Assembly (NCBI RefSeq): GCF_003097515.1
Contig: NZ_CP029188.1
Location: 4,165,001-4,229,000, forward strand
Origin: Streptomyces tirandamycinicus
Lineage (GTDB): Bacteria; Actinomycetota; Actinomycetes; Streptomycetales; Streptomycetaceae
Length of the DNA: 64,000 bases
Direction: 5' to 3'
A program made the position numbers and the translations under genes. This document shows positions 8,780 to 17,847 of this stretch, in pieces (position 1 is the stretch's first letter; every line of letters starts with the position of its first letter). The notes under the pieces are model-generated. The model worked only from the letters and a program-made list of their open reading frames with translations, was not told the DNA's origin and did not search any database.

Positions 8780-10321
8780 ATGACCGAGCACGATTACGCG
8801 TACGACTACGTCGTCGTCGGGGGCGGCACCGCCGGATCGGTGATCGCCTCCCGCCTGACGGAGGACCCGGATGTCACCGTGGCCGTCATCGAGGGCGGCC
8901 CGAGCGACGTGGACCGCGAGGACGTCCTCACCCTGCGCCGCTGGATGGGCCTCCTCGGCGGGGAACTCGACTACGACTACCCCACCACCGAACAGCCGCG
9001 CGGCAACTCCCACATCCGGCACAGCCGCGCCAAGGTGCTCGGCGGCTGCTCCTCGCACAACACCCTCATCGCCTTCAAGCCGCTGCCGTCCGACTGGGAC
9101 GAATGGGCCGAGGCGGGCGCCGACGGCTGGGACGCCGCCGCGATGGACCCGTACTTCGGCAGGCTGCTGAACAACGTTGTCCCGGTCGACGAGGCCGACC
9201 GCAACGCCATCGCCCGGGACTTCGTGGAAGCCGCCCAGGCGGCACTCGGCGTACCGCGCGTCGAGGGCTTCAACAGGAAGCCGTTCCACGAGGGCGTCGG
9301 CTTCTTCGACCTCGCGTACCACCCGGAGAACAACAAGCGCTCGTCGGCGTCGGTGGCCTACCTCCACCCGGTGATGGACGAACGGGCCAACCTCACCCTG
9401 CTGCTGGAGACCTGGGCGTACCGGCTGGAGCTGGACGGCACCCGGGCCCGCGGCGTGCACGTCCGCACCAAGGACGGCGAGGAGCGGCTGCTCCGGGCCC
9501 GCCGCGAGGTGGTCGTCTGCGCCGGGGCCGTGGACACCCCGCGGCTGCTGATGCACTCCGGCATCGGGCCCAAGGCGGATCTGGAGGCCCTCGGCATCCC
9601 CGTGGCCCACGATCTGCCGGGCGTCGGCGAGAACCTGCTCGACCACCCCGAGTCGGTGATCGTCTGGGAGACCCACGGGCCGATCCCGGAGAACTCGGCG
9701 ATGGACTCGGACGCCGGTCTGTTCGTGCGCCGCGACGACGCCGAGCGCGGCCCCGACCTGATGTTCCACTTCTACCAGATCCCGTTCACCGACAATCCGG
9801 AGCGGCTGGGCTACGAACGGCCCGCGCACGGCGTGTCGATGACGCCCAACATCCCCAAGCCGCGCAGCCGCGGCCGCCTCTACCTGACCAGCGCGGACCC
9901 CGAGGTCAAGCCCGCACTGGACTTCCGCTACTTCACCGACGAGGACGACTACGACGGCCGGACCCTCGTCGACGGCATCCGGCTCGCCCGGCAGATCGCG
10001 CAGTCCGAACCGCTGGCCGGATGGCTGAAGCGGGAGGTCTGCCCGGGACCGGAGGTCACCGGCGACGAGGAGCTGAGCGAGTACGCGCGCAAGGTCGCCC
10101 ACACCGTGTACCACCCGGCCGGAACCTGCCGCATGGGTTCCCCCGCCGACGAACTGGCCGTGGTCGACCCGGAACTGAGGATCAGGGGACTCGAAGGAAT
10201 CCGGATCGCCGACGCGTCCGTCTTCCCGACCATGCCGGCCGTCAACCCGATGATCGGGGTGCTGATGGTCGGCGAGAAGTGTGCGGATCTACTCAAGCCG
10301 ACGGGAGACGAGGCGCGATGA
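8780..10321 (+). CDS. betA: GMC-family oxidoreductase, probable choline dehydrogenase
   Basis: A 513-residue FAD-dependent GMC oxidoreductase that probably oxidises choline to betaine aldehyde, the step before BetB. Seen directly: the FAD-binding DYVVVGGGTAGSVIASRL at the N-terminus, the second GMC signature around GAVDTPRLLMHSGIG, the YHPAGTCRMG segment with active-site His445, and AVNPMIG with Asn489. Its stop codon overlaps the start of the ABC ATPase gene (ATGA), so translation is coupled and the operon assignment is firm. The choline substrate is inferred from neighbours. GMC enzymes act on many alcohols, so sequence alone would not settle it. Confidence 0.88.
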   Translation: MTEHDYAYDYVVVGGGTAGSVIASRLTEDPDVTVAVIEGGPSDVDREDVLTLRRWMGLLGGELDYDYPTTEQPRGNSHIRHSRAKVLGGCSSHNTLIAFKPLPSDWDEWAEAGADGWDAAAMDPYFGRLLNNVVPVDEADRNAIARDFVEAAQAALGVPRVEGFNRKPFHEGVGFFDLAYHPENNKRSSASVAYLHPVMDERANLTLLLETWAYRLELDGTRARGVHVRTKDGEERLLRARREVVVCAGAVDTPRLLMHSGIGPKADLEALGIPVAHDLPGVGENLLDHPESVIVWETHGPIPENSAMDSDAGLFVRRDDAERGPDLMFHFYQIPFTDNPERLGYERPAHGVSMTPNIPKPRSRGRLYLTSADPEVKPALDFRYFTDEDDYDGRTLVDGIRLARQIAQSEPLAGWLKREVCPGPEVTGDEELSEYARKVAHTVYHPAGTCRMGSPADELAVVDPELRIRGLEGIRIADASVFPTMPAVNPMIGVLMVGEKCADLLKPTGDEAR

Positions 10322-11442
10322 ACGGCGACACCAAGGAGACGACCGGCGCCGGCACCAGGGCCGCCGCCCCGGCCGGCGACGAGGGCACCGGGCACCCGGA
10401 ACCGCCCGTGTTCGCGGTGCGCGGCCTGTGGAAGGTGTTCGGCCCCAAGGCCGACCGGGTGCCCGCCTCGGCCGAGCTCGCCGCGCTGAGCCCCGCCGAG
10501 CTGCGCGAACGCACCGGCTGCACGGCCGCCGTGCGGGATGTCGGCTTCGACGTCCGCAGGGGCGAGGTCTTCGTGGTCATGGGGCTCTCCGGCTCCGGCA
10601 AGTCCACCCTGGTGCGCACGCTGACCCGGCTGATCGAACCCACCTCCGGCTCCATCGCCATCGACGGCGAGGACGTGCTCTCGATGGACAAGGCCCGGCT
10701 GCGCGAGCTGCGCCGGCACCGCGCCGCCATGGTCTTCCAGCACTTCGGTCTGCTGCCGCACCGCACCGTCCTCGACAACGTCGCCTACGGGCTGGAGATC
10801 CAGGGCGTGGGCCGGGCCGAGCGGCGCGCCAGGGCCGCCGAGGTCGTCGCCAAGGTCGGCCTCGGCGGCCTGGAGGACCGCCGCCCCGGCCAGCTCTCCG
10901 GCGGCCAGCAGCAGCGCGTCGGCCTCGCCCGCGCCCTCGCCGTCGACCCCGAGGTGCTGCTCTTCGACGAGCCGTTCAGCGCGCTCGACCCGCTGATCCG
11001 CCGCGACATGCAGGAGGAGGTGATCCGGCTGCACCGCGAGGAGGGCCGCACCATGGTCTTCATCACCCACGACCTGAACGAGGCGCTGCGCCTCGGCGAC
11101 CGGATCGCCCTTATGCGGGACGGGCGCATCGTCCAGCTCGGCACTCCCGAGGAGATCGTCGGCTCGCCCGCCGACGACTACGTACGGGACTTCGTCCGCG
11201 ACGTACCCCGCGAGCAGGTCATGACCGTCCGTACGGCCATGCGCCCCGCGGACGGCGCTACCGAGGCCGAGCACGGCCCCGCGGTCGCCCCCGGCGCGAC
11301 GGTCTCCGAGGCGATCGAGGCGGTCGCCCGCTCCGGCGGCCCGGTCCGCGTCGTCGAGGGCGGACGCTGCCTGGGCGTGGTGGACCACGCCGCGCTGCTG
11401 GCGGTCGTGGCGGGTGTCCCCGCCCGGGAGGTGGCGGCATGA
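10318..11442 (+). CDS. Glycine betaine/proline ABC transporter, ATP-binding subunit
   Basis: The ATPase of an osmoprotectant importer of the ProV/OpuAA type, 374 residues. Walker A GLSGSGKS is at 89-96, the LSGGQ signature at 193-197 and Walker B LLFDEP at 214-219, followed by the ITHD switch. The long insertion between the first strand and Walker A (AALSPAELRERTGCTAAV) is typical of ProV. Beyond about residue 300 there is a CBS-like regulatory tail (VSEAIEAVARSGGPVRVV). ATG overlaps the betA stop by 4 bases, and the downstream mini-ORF overlaps its own stop. Confidence 0.95.
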   Translation: MNGDTKETTGAGTRAAAPAGDEGTGHPEPPVFAVRGLWKVFGPKADRVPASAELAALSPAELRERTGCTAAVRDVGFDVRRGEVFVVMGLSGSGKSTLVRTLTRLIEPTSGSIAIDGEDVLSMDKARLRELRRHRAAMVFQHFGLLPHRTVLDNVAYGLEIQGVGRAERRARAAEVVAKVGLGGLEDRRPGQLSGGQQQRVGLARALAVDPEVLLFDEPFSALDPLIRRDMQEEVIRLHREEGRTMVFITHDLNEALRLGDRIALMRDGRIVQLGTPEEIVGSPADDYVRDFVRDVPREQVMTVRTAMRPADGATEAEHGPAVAPGATVSEAIEAVARSGGPVRVVEGGRCLGVVDHAALLAVVAGVPAREVAA

Positions 11443-11513
11443 GAGAGACCCACACCACGGGGTGCCGCCCCGCGTGCGAACCGGCCGCCGGCACCGGCAG
11501 GTGGGGCCGATGA
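11439..11513 (+). CDS. 24-residue mini-ORF coupled at both ends
   Basis: Between the ATPase and permease genes lies ATG at 11439, overlapping the ATPase stop as ATGA. Its 24-codon frame (starts MRETHTTGC, ends TGRWGR) stops at 11511-11513, overlapping the permease start as ATGA again. The double coupling suggests ribosomes pass from the ATPase through this frame to reinitiate on the permease. The peptide has no recognisable domain and may have no function of its own. Evidence is purely positional. Confidence 0.45.
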   Translation: MRETHTTGCRPACEPAAGTGRWGR

Positions 11514-13480
11514 GCGCCACCGCCACCACCGTCTCCAAGCCCGGGACCGGCGCGGGCGAGGCCCGGACCCGGCCCTCCGGCGGCGGTCTGCGCGACGCCG
11601 TACGGCGCCGCCGCGGGCTGTTCGCGGGCGGCGGGGCGCTCGCCGCCCTCCTGGTGCTCGGCGCCGTCCTGCTCGGCGGCGGCACCTGGCCCGCCGGGCT
11701 GACCGCCGACATATCGGGGCCGCTCGACGCGGCCAACGAATGGATCGTCGACAACCGCGATTCCCACCCGCTCTTCCTGTACTTCCTGCTCCACCTCTCC
11801 AACACCGCCACGGACGCCGTCAACGCCGTCTACCAGGGCCTCGACGCCCTCGGCTGGCTCGGTGTCACGGCCGCCGCGGTGCTCGTCGCCTGGCGGGCCG
11901 CCGGCCTGGGCCGGCGCGGGCTGCGCGTCGCGCTGACCGCGCTCGGCGCGTTCGCCGTCTGCGGGCTGCTCGGGATGTGGGACGCCACGCTGCTCACCAT
12001 CGCGCTGATGGTGGTGTCCGTCGCGGCCGCAGCCGTGCTCGGCACGCTGATCGGTCTCGCCGCGGGCCTCTCCGACCGGGTGGACCGGGCGCTGCGCCCG
12101 GTGCTCGACACCATGCAGGTCATGCCGGCCTTCGCGTACCTGCTGCCGTTCGTGCTGGTCTTCGGCACCGGGACGCCGGCCGCGCTGTTCTGCACCGTCA
12201 TCTACGCCGCCCCGCCGATGGCCCGGCTCACCGCGCTCGGGCTGCGCGGCGCCGACCCGGCGGCGCTGGAGGCCGCGGTGTCGCTCGGCACGAACGGCCG
12301 GCAGCGCCTGTGGACCGCGCGGCTCCCGCTCGCCCGCAGGCAGATGCTGCTCGGACTCAACCAGACGATCATGATGGCGCTGTCCATGGTGGTCATCGCC
12401 GCGCTGGTCGGCGCGGGCGGTCTCGGCGAGGAGGTGTACTCCGCGCTGGCGACCACGGACGTCGGCAAGGCCTTCGCCGCCGGTCTCCCGATCGTGCTCA
12501 TCGCGGTCTGGCTGGACCGTACGACGGCGGCCGCGGGCGACGGCACCGGCGCGTCCGCTCCCGCCGGGAGCTGGCTGCACGGCGGCCGGGCCTGGGCGCT
12601 GGTGGCGGCCGCGGTCGCCGCCGCGGCGGCCGTGCGCACCGCCGGCTGGCCCGACGCCTGGACGTACGACATCTCCACGCCGGTCAACCGGGCACAGGAG
12701 TGGATCACCGCGAACCTGACCTTCACCGAGGTCTGGGCGCGCGAGTTCACCGTGTGGCTCCTCAACCCGCTGCGGGACGCGCTGCTCTGGCTGCCCTGGT
12801 GGTCCGTCCTGCTGCTGGTCGCCGCCGCGGCCCGGCTCGTCGGCAACTGGCTCTCCGCCGTCACCGCGACCGTGGCGATGGCCGCGATCGGCGTGCTCGG
12901 CGTGTGGACCAAGTCCCTGAACACGCTCTCCCAGGTGCTCGCCGCGCTGGTGGTCACCCTGGTGCTCGGCTTCCTCGCGGGTGTGCTGTGCGCACGCGCC
13001 GGACGCCTCGAGCGATGGGTGCGGCCGCTGCTGGACGCCATGCAGACGATGCCGCAGTTCGTGTACCTCATCCCGGTCGTCGCGCTCTTCGGCGCCACCC
13101 GTACCTCGGCGATCGTCGCGGCCGTCGTCTACGCGCTGCCCGCCGTCGTGCGCATCACCACGCAGGGCCTGCGCGAGGTCGATCCGGCGGCCGTGGAGGC
13201 GTCCCGCTCGCTCGGCGCGTCCACGCGCCAGCAACTCTTCGGCGTACAGCTGCCGCTGGCCCGTCCGGCTCTGCAACTCGCCGTCAACCAGGGCGTGGTG
13301 CTGGTGCTCGCCGTGGTCGTGGTCGGCGGGCTCGTCGGCGGCGGCGCGCTCGGCTACGACGTGATCAAGGGTCTGTCCCGGGGCGAGATGGGCCTCGGCA
13401 TGACCGCCGGAATCGCGATCGTCTGCCTCGGACTCGTCCTGGACCGCGTCACCCAGCGGACCTCCCGCACCCCCCGCTGA
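11510..13480 (+). CDS. Glycine betaine/proline ABC permease, two permease domains fused
   Basis: 656 residues containing two complete binding-protein-dependent permease domains of the ProW type. The first occupies about 70-335 and the second about 370-650. Each carries its own cytoplasmic EAA-type loop for contacting the ATPase (GLRGADPAALEAAVSLG and GLREVDPAAVEASRSLG), and each is preceded by a similar DISGPLDAANEWI/DISTPVNRAQEWI stretch. One polypeptide therefore supplies both membrane halves that are normally a homodimer. A membrane helix near residues 40-58 precedes the first domain. Translation is coupled through the 24-codon frame upstream. Confidence 0.93.
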   Translation: MSATATTVSKPGTGAGEARTRPSGGGLRDAVRRRRGLFAGGGALAALLVLGAVLLGGGTWPAGLTADISGPLDAANEWIVDNRDSHPLFLYFLLHLSNTATDAVNAVYQGLDALGWLGVTAAAVLVAWRAAGLGRRGLRVALTALGAFAVCGLLGMWDATLLTIALMVVSVAAAAVLGTLIGLAAGLSDRVDRALRPVLDTMQVMPAFAYLLPFVLVFGTGTPAALFCTVIYAAPPMARLTALGLRGADPAALEAAVSLGTNGRQRLWTARLPLARRQMLLGLNQTIMMALSMVVIAALVGAGGLGEEVYSALATTDVGKAFAAGLPIVLIAVWLDRTTAAAGDGTGASAPAGSWLHGGRAWALVAAAVAAAAAVRTAGWPDAWTYDISTPVNRAQEWITANLTFTEVWAREFTVWLLNPLRDALLWLPWWSVLLLVAAAARLVGNWLSAVTATVAMAAIGVLGVWTKSLNTLSQVLAALVVTLVLGFLAGVLCARAGRLERWVRPLLDAMQTMPQFVYLIPVVALFGATRTSAIVAAVVYALPAVVRITTQGLREVDPAAVEASRSLGASTRQQLFGVQLPLARPALQLAVNQGVVLVLAVVVVGGLVGGGALGYDVIKGLSRGEMGLGMTAGIAIVCLGLVLDRVTQRTSRTPR

Positions 13481-13502
13481 CCCCACCTCTTCCGCACCAC
13501 CC

Positions 13503-13558
13503 GCCGACCGCAACGCGTCCGGTACCGCCCGCCGACCGCAACGCGTCCGGTACCGCCC
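13503..13558. repeat. Exact 28-bp tandem duplication
   Basis: Two identical adjacent 28-base units at 13503-13530 and 13531-13558 (beginning GCCGACCGCAACGCG), with a degenerate third start after them, fill the gap between permease and binding-protein genes. Recent slippage or unequal exchange is the simplest explanation. Confidence 0.9.
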
Positions 13559-13597
13559 GCCGAACCCGACCCGTCCGCACCACCCGACAGGAGCACC

Positions 13598-14560
13598 ATG
13601 CGCACCGCCAGAACCCTCCGTACCGCCGTCGCCGTTGCCGGAGCACTCGGCGTCCTCTCCCTCACCGCCTGCGGAGCCGCCGACACCGGCAAGAGCACCG
13701 CCGCCGGCGGCGACAAGACCGTCAAGCTGACCGTGCCGTCCTGGGTCGGCGCCCAGGCGAATGTCGCCGTGGCCAAGCAGATCCTCGAGGAGGAGCTCGG
13801 CTACAAGGTCAAGACCCAGCAGATGGGCGAGGTCCTCGCCTGGGACGCGCTGTCCAAGGGCGACATCGACGCGATCCTCGAGGACTGGGGCCACCCCAAG
13901 GAGGAGAAGCAGTACGTCGAGACCAAGAAGACCGTCGTCAAGGGCGGCGACCTCGGCGTCACCGGCCACATCGGCTGGTTCGTCCCGAAGTACTTCGCGG
14001 ACGAGCACCCCGATGTGACGGACTGGAAGAACCTCAACAAGTACGCCGAGGAGTTCCGGACCGCGGAGAGCGGCCAGAAGGGCGAACTGCTGGAGGGCTC
14101 GCCCGACTACGTCACCCACGACGACGCCATCATCAACAACCTGAAGCTGAACCTGAAGACCAAGTACGCGGGCTCCGAGGCCGCGCAGATCACGGCCATC
14201 AAGAAGTACGCGAAGGCGAAGAAGCCCTTCCTGACGTACTGGTGGACCCCGCAGTGGCTGAACGCAGAGGTCGACATGGTCGAGGTCAAGCTGCCGGAGT
14301 ACAAGGAGGGCTGCGACGCCGACCCGAAGAAGGTCGCGTGCGCCTACCCGCACACACCGCTGCAGAAGTTCCTCAACGCGGACTTCGCGAAGAACGGCGG
14401 CGAGGCCGCCGAGTTCCTGGAGAACTTCAACTGGACGACCGAGCAGCAGAACGAGGTCGCGCTGATGATCGCCGGCGAGAAGATGTCGCCGGAGGCCGCC
14501 GCGGAGAAGTGGGTGAAGGAGAACGAGGCGACCTGGAAGGCCTGGCTGCCCAAGAAGTGA
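13598..14560 (+). CDS. Glycine betaine/proline ABC transporter, lipoprotein binding subunit
   Basis: The extracytoplasmic receptor of the importer (ProX/OpuAC type), 320 residues. The N-terminus is a lipoprotein signal (MRTARTLRTAVAVAG) ending in the lipobox LTAC with Cys25 as the lipidated residue. The mature part keeps family features such as VPSWVGAQANVAVAK, ILEDWGHP, GHIGWFVPKYF and the aromatic FLTYWWTPQWL stretch that lines the quaternary-ammonium pocket. It is the last gene of the betaine operon, 117 bases after the permease, with GGAGC ahead of the ATG. Confidence 0.95.
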   Translation: MRTARTLRTAVAVAGALGVLSLTACGAADTGKSTAAGGDKTVKLTVPSWVGAQANVAVAKQILEEELGYKVKTQQMGEVLAWDALSKGDIDAILEDWGHPKEEKQYVETKKTVVKGGDLGVTGHIGWFVPKYFADEHPDVTDWKNLNKYAEEFRTAESGQKGELLEGSPDYVTHDDAIINNLKLNLKTKYAGSEAAQITAIKKYAKAKKPFLTYWWTPQWLNAEVDMVEVKLPEYKEGCDADPKKVACAYPHTPLQKFLNADFAKNGGEAAEFLENFNWTTEQQNEVALMIAGEKMSPEAAAEKWVKENEATWKAWLPKK

Positions 14561-14594
14561 CGCGGACGGGGGCGGACCTCGCGCGGTGAGGCCC

Positions 14595-14658
14595 GGCCCG
14601 GGTGCGGTGGGGCCCCGGCCCTCGCGCCGTGGGGCCGGGCCCGGGTGCGGTGGGGCCC
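14595..14658. repeat. 21-bp direct repeat between convergent genes
   Basis: The 21-base unit starting GGCCCGGGTGCGGTGGGG is found at 14595-14615 and 14638-14658 in a 200-base gap between the convergent genes ending at 14560 and 14765. The GC-rich self-complementary runs here could act as a terminator for both, but no single clean stem stands out. Confidence 0.6.
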
Positions 14659-14764
14659 GGCCGTCGGGCGTGCCGCTCGCCGGGCGGCCCGTCGCGCACG
14701 CGCGGAGCGCGACGGGCCGCGGGGGAGGGCGCCGCGCTCGCGGACGGCGCGTACGGCCGGGCGC

Positions 14765-15265
14765 TCAGCGCTTGAACTGGCCGGGCGTGTAGTGGCCCGG
14801 CACCATCCGCGTCGTCACGGCGAACCGGTTCCATGTGTTGATGACGGCGATCGCCGCGATGAGCTGCGCCAGCTCCCCCTCCTCGAAGTGCTTCGCGGCC
14901 CTCTCGTACACCTCGTCCGGGACGAAACCGTCCGTCAGCACCGTCACGGCTTCCGTCAGTTCGATCGCCGCGACCTCCCTGGCCGTGTAGAAGTGCCGCG
15001 ACTCCTCCCAGGCGCTCAGCTGGATGATCCTGTCCACCGACTCGCCCGCGGCAAGGGCGTCCTTGGTGTGCATGTCGAGGCAGAAGGCACAGTGGTTCAG
15101 CTGGGACGCGCGGATCTTCACCAGCTCCAGCAGGGTGGGGTCGATCCCCCGCTGAGCCGCCGCGTCCAGCCTGACCATGGCCTTGTACACCTCGGGAGCG
15201 TGTTCGGCCCACCGCATGCGCGGGCTGTGCTCGTGGTTGTGGACGTCGTTCCTGGTCTCGATCAT
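14765..15265 (-). CDS. AhpD-like carboxymuconolactone decarboxylase family protein
   Basis: A 166-residue alkylhydroperoxidase-like protein. The HCAFCLDMH segment contains the redox CxxC and the downstream histidine expected of AhpD-type peroxidase folds. The segment ALAAGESVDRIIQL and the C-terminal NTWNRFAVTTRM fit the same family. ATG at 15265 is chosen because the frame further upstream runs into the divergent promoter; a start at 15295 is possible. It is transcribed away from a MocR-family regulator 47 bases off, an arrangement that commonly means the regulator controls it. The substrate is unknown. Confidence 0.88.
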   Translation of the reverse strand: MIETRNDVHNHEHSPRMRWAEHAPEVYKAMVRLDAAAQRGIDPTLLELVKIRASQLNHCAFCLDMHTKDALAAGESVDRIIQLSAWEESRHFYTAREVAAIELTEAVTVLTDGFVPDEVYERAAKHFEEGELAQLIAAIAVINTWNRFAVTTRMVPGHYTPGQFKR

Positions 15266-15312
15266 ACCGTCGACCGTACGCGGCGCATGGCACATCGCTA
15301 TGGTCCATTTCC

Positions 15313-16773
15313 ATGACGAAAGAGCGGGCCACTTTCCCGTCCGGCACCGGCGCCGACCTCCACGTCGATCTCCACGTCGACCTCCACGTCGCGCTGCGCG
15401 GAACCGGACTGCGGAGCGGGCTGATGGACGCGCTGCGGGACGCCGTCCGAAGCGGCAGGCTGGCCCCCGGCACCCGGCTTCCCTCCTCGCGGACCCTCGC
15501 CGCCGATCTCGGCATCGCGCGCAACACCGTCGCCGACGCGTACGCCGAACTCGTCGCCGAGGGTTGGCTCACCGCCCGGCAGGGCTCGGGCACCCGCGTC
15601 GCCCGGCGGACCGCACCGCGCAGGCCGGCGCCCTCCCCGCAGCGACCCGGCCCGGTGCGCGGCCGCCCGGCGCACAGCCTGATGCCCGGCTCGCCCGACG
15701 TGGCGTCGTTCCCGCGCGCCGAGTGGCTCAAGGCGGCCCGGCGCGCGATCACCGCCGCCCCGCACGAGGCCTTCGGCTACGGTGATCCGCGCGGGCGGCC
15801 GGAACTGCGCACGGCGCTCGCGGACTACCTCGCCCGGGCCCGCGGCGTGTACGCCGACCCGGACCGCATCGTGATCTGCTCCGGCTTCGTCCACGGGCTG
15901 ATGCTGCTGGGATCGGTGCTGCGGTCCGGGGCGCGGACGCCGGGCCCCGGAGGCCGCGTGCGGGAGGTGGCCGTCGAGGCGTACGGGCTGGACCTGCACT
16001 GGAGGCGGCTGACCGACGCCGGCCTGCGGCTGTCCGCGCTGGGCTTCGACGAACGCGGCACCCGCACCGGCGATCTCGCCTCGCTCGACGGCGCCGGAGC
16101 GGTGCTGCTGACGCCCGCGCACCAGTTCCCCATGGGCGTCGCGCTGCCACCGGACCGGCGCACCGCCGCGGTCGACTGGGCGTGCGCCACGGGCGGACTG
16201 GTCCTGGAGGACGACTACGACGGGGAGTTCCGGTACGACCGGCAGCCCATCGGCGCGCTCCAGGGCCTGGACCCCGAGCGGGTCGTGTACCTCGGTACGG
16301 CGAGCAAGTCGCTGGCTCCCGGCGTGCGGCTGGCGTGGATGGTCCTTCCGGAGGCGCTGGTGGGCGATGTGGCCGCCGCGAAGGGGGAGTCGGACTGGTC
16401 GTCGGGCGCGCTGGACCAGCTGACCCTGGCCGAGTTCATCTCCTCCGGTGCCTACGACCGGCATGTACGGGCCATGCGGTTGCGCTACCGGCGCCGGCGC
16501 GACCAGCTGGTCGCGGCGCTGGCCGAACGGGCCCCGGGGATCCGGGTGAGCGGCATCGCGGCCGGGATGCACGCGGTGCTGGAACTCCCACCGGGCACCG
16601 AGCGGGCGGTCGTCCAGGCCGCGGCCTGGCAGGGCCTGGCCGTCGAAGGCCTCGGCCGTTTCCACCACCCCGCCACCCCACCGGGCCCCGACGCCCTGGT
16701 CGTCGGTTACGGCACTCCCGCGGACAGCGCGTGGTCGGGGGCGCTGGACGCCCTGTGCCGGGTGCTTCCCTGA
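15313..16773 (+). CDS. MocR-family (GntR-HTH plus aminotransferase-like) regulator
   Basis: A 486-residue PLP-dependent transcription factor. A winged helix-turn-helix covers about 35-105 (LPSSRTLAADLGIARNTVADAY), followed by a class-I aminotransferase-like domain that keeps the PLP lysine (Lys332 in GTASKSLAPG) and VLEDDYDGEFRYD. The N-terminus carries three DLHV repeats. No ribosome site precedes the ATG. TATGGT at 15299-15304 would put the transcript start about at the ATG, so it may be leaderless. It is divergent from the AhpD-like gene and probably regulates it, as typical MocR proteins do. The ligand is unknown, possibly PLP. Confidence 0.93.
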   Translation: MTKERATFPSGTGADLHVDLHVDLHVALRGTGLRSGLMDALRDAVRSGRLAPGTRLPSSRTLAADLGIARNTVADAYAELVAEGWLTARQGSGTRVARRTAPRRPAPSPQRPGPVRGRPAHSLMPGSPDVASFPRAEWLKAARRAITAAPHEAFGYGDPRGRPELRTALADYLARARGVYADPDRIVICSGFVHGLMLLGSVLRSGARTPGPGGRVREVAVEAYGLDLHWRRLTDAGLRLSALGFDERGTRTGDLASLDGAGAVLLTPAHQFPMGVALPPDRRTAAVDWACATGGLVLEDDYDGEFRYDRQPIGALQGLDPERVVYLGTASKSLAPGVRLAWMVLPEALVGDVAAAKGESDWSSGALDQLTLAEFISSGAYDRHVRAMRLRYRRRRDQLVAALAERAPGIRVSGIAAGMHAVLELPPGTERAVVQAAAWQGLAVEGLGRFHHPATPPGPDALVVGYGTPADSAWSGALDALCRVLP

Positions 16774-16951
<178 letters not shown>

Positions 16952-17836
16952 TCAGCCGCCGCCCCGGCCGACGGGTGGGGAGCCGGTGGAGCGCGGCGGC
17001 GTCGCCGCGGCCGGAATCTCGCCGAAGCGTGCCAGCGCCAGCGCGCCGGCCACGGAGACCGCGAAGCCGAGGACGGCGAGCCACGCCAGGCCCTCGCGGG
17101 TGCGGTCGCCCAGCCAGACGACTCCCACGACGGCGGGCGCGATGGTCTCCGCGAGCACCATCCCCGCCGTGGCCGTGGTGACGGAGCCGTGCGCGAATGC
17201 CGAGGTGAGCAGCAGGAACGCCGCCGCCCCGCCCAGCAGCAGCGCGTACAGCGCCGGGTCGGCGACCGAGGGCCGGTCGAGCAGCCGGACCGCCACCTCC
17301 GGCACCCCGAAGCCGAGCCCCGCGCACCCGCCCAGCACCAGCGCCCGCGGCCGGCCGGGCAGCCGGCCCGCGGCCGCGCCGCCCAGCAGCACGGCGACCG
17401 CCGTGCCGAGCAGCGCCCATTCCAGCCACGGAGGCGCGGGCGTACCGCCCTCCGGCCCCGAGGCGAGCCCCAGCATCGCGAGGCCGGCGCAGACCACCGC
17501 GACCGCCGCCCACTCCGTCCGGCTGAGCCGCACTGCCAGTACGCGGGTGGCCAGTACGGCCGTGACGGCCAGACTGGCCGCCAGTGCGGCGCCGACCGCG
17601 TAGATCGGGATCAGCCGCAGTGCCACGATCTGCAGCACGAATCCGGCCCCGTCCAGGACGAGCCCGAGCAGATAGCGCCACTGGCGCACGGCGCGTACGA
17701 ACAGCGCGGTGTCCACTCCCGAGCGAGACGCCCCCGCGTCCGGCTCGACGGCCGCTCGCGCGGCGACGGCCTGGAGGACGGTGGCCGTGCCGTAGCAGAC
17801 CGACGCACCCAGCGCACTCAGCATCCCGATGACCAC
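16952..17836 (-). CDS. EamA/DMT-superfamily membrane transporter
   Basis: A 294-residue integral membrane protein with about nine to ten hydrophobic helices and two EamA-like halves. The first half has LGLVLDGAGFVLQIVALRLI followed by VGAALAASLAVTAVLATRVL; the second has SAFAHGSVTTATAGMVLAETIAPAVVG. It probably exports or imports a small metabolite, but substrates in this superfamily cannot be read from sequence. The start is GTG at 17836; an ATG four codons in is an alternative. The region just upstream is occupied by a long inverted repeat. Confidence 0.85.
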   Translation of the reverse strand: MVIGMLSALGASVCYGTATVLQAVAARAAVEPDAGASRSGVDTALFVRAVRQWRYLLGLVLDGAGFVLQIVALRLIPIYAVGAALAASLAVTAVLATRVLAVRLSRTEWAAVAVVCAGLAMLGLASGPEGGTPAPPWLEWALLGTAVAVLLGGAAAGRLPGRPRALVLGGCAGLGFGVPEVAVRLLDRPSVADPALYALLLGGAAAFLLLTSAFAHGSVTTATAGMVLAETIAPAVVGVVWLGDRTREGLAWLAVLGFAVSVAGALALARFGEIPAAATPPRSTGSPPVGRGGG

Positions 17837-17847
17837 GAAGCGACTCT

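Noticed and set aside
7081..10317. Long plus-strand frame running through the betB/betA region into the ABC ATPase
   Set aside because: Only the part from 10318 has family matches; the rest is out of frame with BetB and BetA and rich in Arg/Pro/Gly.
11258..14353. Very long open frame (over 1000 codons) on the minus strand
   Set aside because: It is antisense to the betaine permease and binding protein, whose families are certain. High GC makes long antisense frames common, and its composition has no domain.
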